From Aquimarina aquimarini (GTDB lineage: Bacteria; Bacteroidota; Bacteroidia; Flavobacteriales; Flavobacteriaceae): DNA of 64,000 nt. Each line of letters starts with the position of its first letter. The first letter of the stretch is position 1. The stretch covers positions 124,001 through 188,000 of the forward strand of contig NZ_OMKE01000039.1 in assembly GCF_900299535.1 (NCBI RefSeq), written 5' to 3'. The position numbers and the translations under genes are program-made. This document shows, piece after piece, positions 63,831-64,000 of the stretch. Under the pieces are notes generated by a model. It was not told the origin of the DNA and did no database searches. It saw nothing but the letters and a program-made list of their open reading frames with translations.

Positions 63831-63945
63831 AATGCTATTCTTTAAATAATAAATAAAAAAGTTTAAATCACTTCAAATCAATGGTAATTTTCTTTTGGCA
63901 TATAGGTGTTATAAACTGAAACTTTCATGTTTTCTATTTTTATCT

Positions 63946-63978
63946 TTAAAAAAGTAAGCGGTGTAGTTTTAACACCGC
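63946..63978 (-). terminator. Terminator-like hairpin near the right edge
   Basis: GCGGTGT and ACACCGC (7-bp arms, 7-nt loop) followed on the minus-strand transcript by a U tract (plus AAAAAA). It would end a gene beyond the right edge of the window. Confidence 0.6.
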
Positions 63979-64000
63979 CTACATAACAATAATGTTTGAA

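Overview
The window is strongly AT-rich bacterial DNA that reads as a marine Flavobacteriaceae-type genome (Bacteroidota). The support is Bacteroidota promoters (TTTG, about 19 bp, TAnnTTTG), many short-signal lipoproteins, almost no Shine-Dalgarno sequences, and gene families typical of flavobacteria (UMF1-type MFS, S9 peptidases, bestrophins, PldA, MocR regulators). No rRNA, tRNA, CRISPR array or insertion sequence was seen. Genus-level identity cannot be decided by reading alone.

Layout. 1-5.9 kb (minus strand): a type III polyketide synthase operon (FAD oxidoreductase, methyltransferase, type III PKS, FabL-like enoyl reductase, lipoprotein, FabZ-like dehydratase, ketosynthase running off the left edge). 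6-9.7 kb: OmpA lipoprotein, lipocalin-like lipoprotein, UMF1 transporter, M48 metallopeptidase. 9.8-16.9 kb: glycogen operon glgA-glgC-glgB plus a GH31 alpha-glucosidase. 17-32.6 kb: miscellaneous metabolism and stress genes (HEAT-repeat DNA alkylation repair protein, WYL regulator with antiporter, sulfide:quinone-type oxidoreductase, fatty acid hydroxylase, FMN split-barrel proteins, a MocR regulator, pentapeptide protein, CspA, beta-helix lipoprotein, EamA transporter). 32.6-45.4 kb: PldA phospholipase, an alginate-export-like porin with a Tat-type SDR and a lipoprotein, a 1016-aa WGR-like/ankyrin/TPR/Imm11-like protein, two convergent bestrophins, an S9 peptidase.

47-59 kb holds the most interesting system: an NAD+/ADP-ribose island. 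It has a NAMPT-type phosphoribosyltransferase, a short PRPP-synthetase-like protein, a nucleoside deoxyribosyltransferase-like protein, NADAR, a PARG-like TIGR02452 protein, DUF4291, a macro domain, a previously unlisted decayed TARG1-like macro gene, a 2OG-Fe(II) oxygenase, KptA and a PPP-type phosphatase. A Nudix-HTH regulator (NrtR type) lies beside them. A shared operator, GCGT-N7-ACGC, sits on the promoters of NAMPT and nrtR, and two imperfect copies flank the promoter of the large operon, so the island looks like one NrtR regulon. Many members release or modify ADP-ribose, while the PRPP-synthetase/NAMPT pair could rebuild NAD+; that last step is inference. A 21-bp tandem repeat lies between nrtR and the operon.

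59-64 kb: a small HTH protein, a YggS-AAA ATPase pair divergent from a second MocR regulator, then a MarR-type regulator with a cysteine-rich tail, a thioredoxin-fold protein and a small hypothetical protein. The two MocR genes share the motif TAGTCCAG at their starts and each faces a gene tied to vitamin B6, suggesting a two-locus PLP control system.
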